Assembly (NCBI GenBank): GCA_009193035.1
Contig: SWDT01000041.1
Location: 372,001-436,000 of the forward strand
DNA: 64,000 nucleotides
Direction of reading: 5' to 3'
Origin: Halicephalobus mephisto
Lineage: Eukaryota > Nematoda > Chromadorea > Rhabditida > Panagrolaimidae
Both the position numbers and the translations under genes were made by a program. Shown in pieces: positions 57,601-64,000 of this stretch; position 1 is the stretch's first letter, and each line of letters starts with the position of its first letter. The notes beneath the pieces are model-generated. The model was not told the origin of the DNA and did not search any database. It saw only the letters and a program-made list of their open reading frames with translations.

Positions 57601-59055
57601 ATTTAAAATTTCTAGCTTCGACATTGGTTTTTACTCAACAACAATGAGGATCTGACCTACCTCCCTTTTCTCCCAGATGCTGCTTATGATCCAACTGGAG
57701 CCAATCTCTCAAATACTTTGTTAAATCAATATAAACCTGACGAATTCGAAGAAAATACCCCAATGATTGATGAAATACATACTAAATTCTTATCACTAGA
57801 ACCCATTCTAGTAGAAGCTAACAAACCAAATCTGCTCTTCAAGGAATGCAAAATCGAAAATGCTGAATGTAGTTGTTGTGCTAACCTTTGTTGCAGAAAT
57901 GAAGATAAGGAAAATAAGAAATCCGTGGAACAAATTGTTGTTATGGATTTTTCCTACACTGCTAGAAAATATATTGAAGAAGACGATGAGTATATTATTA
58001 GGTTCTCTCTGCTTCCGGGAAGGTGGAAATCGGTAATTCGAACCATACTTTGTGAAAGCTGTATCCCCAAAGTTAAAGAAAGATTGGAAAAAGTAAAAGT
58101 CATTGCAAGTGAGAAGAGAAAGGAAAAGAAGAGGAAAATTGAAAAAGAAAACAAGGAGAGAGGCAAGAAGACGAAAAAAGACTTTAATGAGATTGAAGTT
58201 ACTAATGATGACTGTAACCAACAGCTTTATAACTGCAATCAAAGAGTTCAAGAAGGTCCGATCAACACAGACCAAATTGCACAAATTCAACATCCAGATC
58301 GAGACATTCCAGGCCCTTCTGGAGTTACTCAACCTCCTACTCAAGTTTTTGAACCTACATCTTACCAATTGCTTTCTCAAAGACCTCAATTAGCGCATGA
58401 AAGACCATTTTATTCTTCACAACAAGAAACTCAAAATTTATCTGGCCAACCATCCATTTGTCGTCCACGAAATCATATAAATCAACAAGTAGGAACTTGG
58501 GAAGCTCCAGTTTCTTATTTACAATCTCATAACCTCCCACTACCAAACCTTCCACACTTGTCCAACCCCACTCCTGATTATTCTCTACCGAACAACTCCA
58601 ATCACCAGTTCTTTTGCGAAGGAACCCAATTCTTCCATAATCAATTCAGTAATTTTCCACAGCAAAATGTTCCGAATTTACCTAATCAAGCCCCCAATTA
58701 TCTTCTACCAAACAACTATCAGGAATTTGTTCCCCAGGGAACTCAATGCAGCTCTCAACAGCCTGATTATTTTACCCAAAATCCTCCACAAATAACTGAT
58801 CAAGCTTCCAATCATTTTTTATCAAACAATTATAATCAGGAATTCTATTTTCAAAAATCTCAATTTGGTTATCAGCAATCTTATAATTTACTACATCAAA
58901 ATGTTCAGAATTTGTCTGGACAACATTCCAATAATTCTCTACCAAACTACTCTAATCACACATCTAACAACTATTATGAGCTTACACATAATACTGACCA
59001 GAATCATTCCCAATATATATTTAACAACTACCGAGAATACCGTGGGAACTTATAA
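54630..59055 (+). CDS. Enlarged LRR-1-like protein B, tandem paralogue of A
   Basis: Exons 54630-55061, 55113-55545, 56122-57563 and 57616-59055 join to 1248 aa. Exon order, phases and nearly all exon lengths match gene A (exon 2 is 433 bases in both). Domains are the same: PH-like start (MKITCITSVIMKDLSKDEY, WLLLHRRGDTEEYEIPLEPG), helical domain (EACPLLQQEFLDFDSLTEEQ, FSEWNTRDSEKS), leucine-rich repeats (IIDLSLSYNKISKFGG, LTVLNLNHNELESLPEDI), Cys module (CSCCANLCC, EQIVVMDFSY, IRTILCESC) and tail after HPDRDIPGPSGV. The tail is longer than in A and made of about four units of roughly 37 residues with NYLLPNNYQEF-type cores, rich in Asn and Gln. The second intron (55546-56121) is longer than in A. 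Function is inferred as for A; the domain identities are better supported than the biochemical role. Confidence 0.75.
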
Positions 59056-59630
59056 ATGAAAGCTCTTAACAATTACATTTTTTGAAATAGGTTATAAAAC
59101 ATGGTTGATTTTATAAATTGTCGTTCTACATATTTCAGTACTTTTAAAGTAAAATCGTCACTCATAAGTTTTAAAGAAATAAATATGACTTGGTTGAAAC
59201 AAAAAATATGATTTATTTTATTATTAATCATTTTGTATCGCTTGATATCATATTAACAAAAATATGACAATTCACAAAGGTAAACAGAGATGAGTACTTT
59301 TTTTTAATAATATAAGAAACTGGGCTTGACAATAATTTCGAATTCTTCAGAATCCAAAACAATATTAATTAACTGTTTATGAAAAATTATAGCTATGTGT
59401 AGAAAGGAAATATTTTTATTATGTAATTAACAACTAAAATGAAACTGATCCGTTCTGATTGATCGATCAAATAAGAAAATCATTTAGTTTTTTTAGTCAA
59501 ACATTTAGCGTACTGAGGGGTTGTGTATACTGATTTATTATTAGCATATGGAAAGCTATAAACGGAAACATCGTTATTAGGTATATTTTATTTTTATTAA
59601 ATTTGTCTTTATTTTTATTTTATTTCAGCA
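59056..59630. other. AT-rich intergenic
   Basis: 3' region of LRR gene B. No other feature is supported. Confidence 0.4.
59178..59183 (+). terminator. Polyadenylation signal AATAAA of LRR gene B
   Basis: AATAAA lies about 120 bases after the stop codon at 59053-59055. Confidence 0.4.
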
Positions 59631-60425
59631 ATTAAAAAATTATTGTTCTTTTGGAGAAACAGAGAAGTGCGAGGATGTTCCTGATTACGACCCCAAAGAA
59701 TCTACAATAGAAATAAGCTCCAATACCCCAATAATTCCATTTAGAAACCTAGACAACCTTCTGCAACGTGAGTTTTACAAACTCTGTCCTCCAGTTCTTC
59801 TCCGAGATCTCTTCCGTAGTTCAAACGCAATGAAAAATCTCAAATGTCCTCTGACTTATGTATCTAGACACAAAAATTAGACGAAATCTGTATAATCATC
59901 ATTTACATAAAGTTCTTTTGATGGTGATATTACTCTTACCTTAAGATTTTAGAGCTATACTCCCCTGGTGTTGTTGAAGTTAGAAATTATCTAGAACTTG
60001 GTAACTTGAAACCCGGAGATCTTTCTAAGTATTTAGACTATTACAGACATATCATAATACAGTAAAAATAAACACAAGTGTTCTAAATCTTGGTGAATTT
60101 AAGGCCGTCATCAATCCTAATGTAACAGAGATTCATTTTGGTAATTCAGAATTTTCAGAAGACCAATCTGGAAATATTTCTTGAAAGAATGCCATATTTG
60201 AAAAGCTTTACATACAAGAATTGCCGTGAAATTCCAAATCTTACATCAACATTATTTAACTGGAAGCAAAAGACAAAACTAGGGGATATAAATATAGCAT
60301 GTCCAGTTCCTTCTATTAATAAATGGCTAACAAACCCAGAATTGCTTCATGAATCGTCAAGAAGGAAATTTCGAATGAACCATAGTAATTTGCATGACTA
60401 TTTGCATAACGATCTGGATGATTGA
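59631..60425 (+). pseudogene. Nematode family copy 3, decayed
   Basis: After TTATTTCAG (59621-59629), block one reads KCEDVPDYDPKESTIEISSN, then TPIIPFRNLDNLLQREFYKL and CPPVLLRDLF, ending TAG at 59878-59880. Block two (59960-60425) reads GVVEVRNYLELGNLKPGD, FKAVINPNVTEIHFGN, then after a frame change near 60160 FLERMPYLKSFTYKNCREIP and NPELLHESSRRK. Intervening stops and at least one frame change make this a pseudogene. It is the closest relative of copy 1 at 42143-43077. Confidence 0.6.
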
Positions 60426-60505
60426 AGATTTTCATAGAAAAGCAATGAGCGATCAATTCATTCCAGAAGAGTGCCCAACAAGAGGTGGTTAACTGAACTT
60501 CCGAG

Positions 60506-61961
60506 ATGGTGAAGGATCATACTGGACGTCATCTTGGAGCTAGACATGCCAGAATCATCAAAAGATTGAAACAAAGACGACGTAGACTGAAGGCCCAACA
60601 GAAGACTCGTAAAATCAAACAAATTGCAACAGTTCCCGCTTCGGATGACTGCAAGAACTGGACTTTGGATAGACCTGCTCTCATGTTTGAGACTTCAACT
60701 GAAACTACTACTTCGAAGCATGTTTCTGAAACTGTTAGGATTATTGTTTCGGATGAGATTCTTGATGTGAAATCAAAGAATATTCCCGAGTCAGATGAAA
60801 CGTCAATTGACAAATCTAAACCAATCCATTCTTATCACGTCGTCTCTGATTTGTCCTTTGTTGTCCCAGAACCGATGACTACTAATAATGTTCCTGCTAA
60901 CGTCGGAGAATTCATGACATCTTCATCAACCTCCAAAACCACTTGTGCTCTTAAAAATGAGTCTCACAGGGATGATTACGACACTTTGATCCCGGTTATC
61001 TGCACTTCAAAAGACGAAATTCAGAAGGGCAACAATAATCATCTGCAAAAGTCGAATGAATCTACTGACCAGTATCTTCACGGGCTCTTTACTCCATCTG
61101 TGGATTCCTTTACGATGAGCTTGTCTGATACTTCAAGTAAGTTGGTTCCTCATCGCTGCAACAACTGTCATCGTCTTTTTTCCAATTCCGATTCCATGTC
61201 CAAGATCTGTAACCTTTTCTCCTCCGAGAATGAAATGACTCAGAAAGATATCAACACTATCTCGGATCATAGCTACGGATTAAGTAACTTGTTTGCAGAA
61301 ATTGAACCCGTTGTTGGAGTTGATTGTAAGTTTTTTCATTAATTGATATATGAAATCTGTTGTTTCAGCCACTACTTCTTTGGGGCTGAGGACACTTTTT
61401 GATCAAACCAATTCTGTCGTTTCTGAGACTAGTTCGACTTCTTTTCCATCGTTTAATTCACTGTACCCATTGATCAATAGCGAAGTGTCTGACTCAAGCA
61501 GTAGCTCTACTTATGGCATCAAATCTGTCTTTTCACCTGCGCAAAAATCTGAAATAACTTCCTCGTCTGCGACCTCATCCATTCCTCTGATGACCAAGCT
61601 GCCCATCAATGTTGAATCGAACAAAACATCTAATCTCTTCTTGAATACAACCTCATCCTCAGTTCTTGGAAATATCCTCAAAAATGAGACCTCTGCTGAC
61701 GAAGTTCCCTATATCTGTAAGTTATTGAATGTTTTTCATATATAAACTTTACATACAGCTGAAAAGGAACAACAAAAGACTTTGATCATCCGTGATCTGA
61801 CTCAACATATTGGTTCTGATGATGAAGTTAATTCCTTAAAATCCCAATCCATAGTCACATTCATCAATCAACTTGAGAGCATCTTTAAGCATTACGAAAC
61901 CGCCCTCAACATTATCAAGAAGTTGGAGGCTGAAATTGCCATTTTGAAAGCAGAAAAGTGA
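60506..61961 (+). CDS. Ser/Thr-rich protein with repeated LF motifs and C-terminal coiled coil
   Basis: Exons 60506-61325, 61369-61716 and 61759-61961 join (phase 1 at both junctions) to 456 aa, ending TGA at 61959-61961. The N-terminus is highly basic (HARIIKRLKQRRRRLKAQQ), likely nuclear or nucleic-acid binding. A CNNCHRLFSNSDS segment could hold a small Cys pair. Short LF motifs recur in Ser-rich context: HGLFTPS, CNLFSSE, SNLFAEI, RTLFDQ, NSLYPL, SNLFLN. The C-terminus (TFINQLESIFKHYETALNII, KKLEAEIAILKAEK) is a predicted helix or coiled coil. I do not recognise the family; the motif spacing suggests repeated docking peptides. Intron 1 contains GATATATGAA before TTTCAG. Confidence 0.65.
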
Positions 61962-62583
61962 GTGACTGAAACTGATCAACAATATACTGAAAATAAAAAT
62001 GACTTAATTTTGTAACCAATGAAGAAAATGAAGGAATATCAGTTAATTGAATTTGGAAGAATCTTAATTCTTTATTCATCTTAATAGCACATGTATTCTT
62101 TATTGAAATTGCGAAGAAAATAAATCTTTTAGGATCTTTCTGAAATAATGTCAAAATTAAAATCCTTGCCTTGCTGAAAGATGACATTTCAGATAGGATG
62201 TTAAAATTATTCACTTGGAAACAAAAGTCAAAGTTGAATAAGTTTTTCATAATTGATAAATAATAAGCCATAATTAACCTGATTATATATTTGAAATTAT
62301 CTTTTAAATTTACGAAATGTTAAGAAAAAAGCATTATAATACAGTTTGATTACGAAGATATTGTTTACAAATTGCTAACGAATTCTTTAAATGCTTCTAT
62401 AAAGCAAATTACTAGTCAATTAGTGAAAGCTATTATACCACTAGGAATATAGAAGCTTGTTCTACAAGATCTGACTGCTTTTTTTAAATTGAATAATCAA
62501 TCATTTCTCCAAACATTAGCATTGATCTTTTATTTCAATTTAAGAAATCTTATATGTCGAAAAATCTTGCATTCGTAACTTAA
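61962..62583. other. Convergent intergenic region
   Basis: 3' regions of the LF-motif gene (plus) and the membrane-protein gene (minus). No further gene is supported. Confidence 0.4.
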
Positions 62584-63390
62584 CTACGGTCGGTAAGATG
62601 GAGGTGGATATTTTTCTGAACTAAAAATAAAGTCGTAAGATGGAAGTGGAGGATAACGTGTTGACATTGCGGATAGCGAAAGAGTATATGACTCAGTTGC
62701 TGAAGATCTTTGGTATTCACCAACTGTAGACGTATTTCCGAAGTTAGTTTCTTCAGAGGTCCTAGTAGCAGAACTATTTCTGATGTTGAGGACATTCGGA
62801 AGATGTCTGAAATGTGAATTGACAATAACTATTTCTAACGTACATGTAGCGAACCTTTGATTCCATTTCTTTCTCTGCTTTTCCAGGTAAAGCGATAATA
62901 TGCATTTGATACAAAGCATCAATGCTCCACAGAAAAAGAGACCTAGACTTCTGGCACAATTCCCAATTCCTTCGTTTGTGCTCTCAGGTTCTTTATGCTC
63001 TGAGATAGTATTTATTATCAATGAACTATCATTATGCTCGCTGGTTTCATTCTTTGACGAGCAATGGAAATCTTCATTCGATGCATTGACTATCCTCATC
63101 TGAACTCCGAAAGTTGTAATAATCAGCTGAGAAATGAACATGATTGCATCGATGCACATGTATATCCATTCGGAATATTTCCAAACTCTGTAGGTAATTA
63201 CCACAACTATTATGTGCTGGACAAATATTATAATGGCAAATCCTGCTCCCACTGCTTCGCCAATTCGTTCTGCAGAAGTAGTTAATATAAGTAATGCCAT
63301 CGTCATAACTACTGGGAGAACCATGAAGACCGTATAGAGATTACTTGGAAATACTAGACGCATTTGATGAAGTAGTTTTCTACTTTCCAT
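62584..63390 (-). CDS. Four-helix membrane protein with PY motifs
   Basis: ATG at 63388-63390 opens a 268-residue frame ending at 62584. Four hydrophobic segments are visible: about 17-40 (VFMVLPVVMTMALLIL), 46-67 (AGFAIIIFVQHIIVVVITY), 72-95 (YMCIDAIMFISQLIITTFG) and 145-170 (LGLFFCGALMLCIKCILSLY). The 50-residue loop between helices 3 and 4 has N-glycosylation sites (NASN, NETS, NDSS). The cytosolic C-terminus carries LPSY and YPPPSYRP, the latter a PPxY motif that binds WW domains of NEDD4-type ubiquitin ligases. This layout recalls LAPTM-like or tetraspan lysosomal proteins, but sequence identity is not clear. A stretch of 48 bases beginning GTTCGCTACA and ending CACATTTCAG inside the frame could be an optional intron. 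Confidence 0.6.
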   Translation of the reverse strand: MESRKLLHQMRLVFPSNLYTVFMVLPVVMTMALLILTTSAERIGEAVGAGFAIIIFVQHIIVVVITYRVWKYSEWIYMCIDAIMFISQLIITTFGVQMRIVNASNEDFHCSSKNETSEHNDSSLIINTISEHKEPESTNEGIGNCARSLGLFFCGALMLCIKCILSLYLEKQRKKWNQRFATCTLEIVIVNSHFRHLPNVLNIRNSSATRTSEETNFGNTSTVGEYQRSSATESYTLSLSAMSTRYPPLPSYDFIFSSEKYPPPSYRP

Positions 63391-64000
63391 GAGAACTTAT
63401 AAAGATTATTTTTAATGTAAATAAGTTCTTTCAAAAATTATCAGTTTTATAGCTTTACACGTAATCAATATGTTTTAATCAAAGCGCAGATGAAAATTTG
63501 TTAAGTACGATTTTTTTATCCGAACTTCAGAATGTTTGTTAATCTCGTTACAATTAATAATGAAGACAATTATCATAAAGTACATGGAAATTTTGAATTC
63601 CGTGGCTTTTCCTAATACAAAAGAATTTCTTTTCCGTAAACTAAAATAGAAAAGTTCTGCTAATTGCCTTTATCAAGGACACTATCTATCTTGTGATCAA
63701 ACGTACCATTTTCATCGTGTTATTTATCTTCCATGCACCGACTACAAGAAGGTAAGCAGGTGCTTTACAATTGTGATCAAAAATAAAGGGCATTGAAAAT
63801 CAATAAGCATTCTTGTTATACAGAATTAAGTTTAATTAACAACATCTCTTCATTTATTCTTTAAAGATATTGACTTATTAGTTCTTTAACAAATTGGTTT
63901 AACACATTTATTTTAGTATTTATCCTACTCCAAGTTACTGCAAACTCAAAAACTACAATATTGTGAATTAACAGTATATTATACACATTTTATAAATAAA
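63391..64000. other. AT-rich intergenic at right edge
   Basis: Promoter side of the membrane-protein gene. No other gene or repeat is seen before the window ends. Confidence 0.4.

Noticed and set aside
57808..58389. Minus-strand 193-codon frame in LRR gene B
   Set aside because: It overlaps exon 4 antisense and reflects the Lys/Glu-rich and Gln/Asn-rich coding strand.

Overview
The window looks like nuclear DNA of a free-living rhabditid nematode (Caenorhabditis-like; I cannot name the species). Evidence: AT-rich DNA; many 42-60 base introns ending in TTTTCAG or TTTTAG; orthologues of nematode neuronal, cuticle and signalling genes; fast-evolving nematode-type gene families; abundant MITEs, SINE-like elements and minisatellites. 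There are no bacterial, phage or CRISPR features. I rebuilt gene models by joining exons at GT-AG sites with matching phase, so most multi-exon genes below are spliced models.

Left part (1-8000). On the minus strand lies the 5' end of a secreted gene: signal peptide, thrombospondin type 1-like domain, then at least 17 tandem Thr-rich microexons running off the left edge. Upstream on the same strand is a seven-exon inversin-like ankyrin protein (candidate mlt-4/INVS). It diverges from a five-exon plus-strand gene with a cysteine-rich C-terminus.

Middle (7.9-40 kb). About 6.8 kb of repeat-rich DNA precedes a six-exon G-alpha gene. Then come the UNC-41/stonin gene (minus, seven exons, 1675 aa), a PLEKHD1-like PH/coiled-coil gene (plus, seven exons), an acid-sphingomyelinase-like phosphodiesterase (minus, tail to tail with PLEKHD1) and a four-exon FTH-like gene carrying SINE-like elements in an intron and at its 3' end.

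Right part (40-64 kb). This is fast-evolving accessory DNA. It holds a cytochrome P450 broken by several frame changes, three copies of an unrecognised nematode family (at least two decayed), an orphan 293-aa ORF with a decayed duplicate, and two tandem four-exon genes (1121 and 1248 aa). These two look like enlarged relatives of LRR1/LRR-1, the CUL2 substrate receptor. A Ser-rich protein with repeated LF motifs and a four-helix membrane protein with a PPSY motif follow.

The most unusual items are the phase-locked microexon array, the tandem LRR-1-like pair with a private helical domain and low-complexity tails, two MITEs whose interiors are minisatellites containing pieces of their own terminal repeat, and a short coding fossil shared by two loci.
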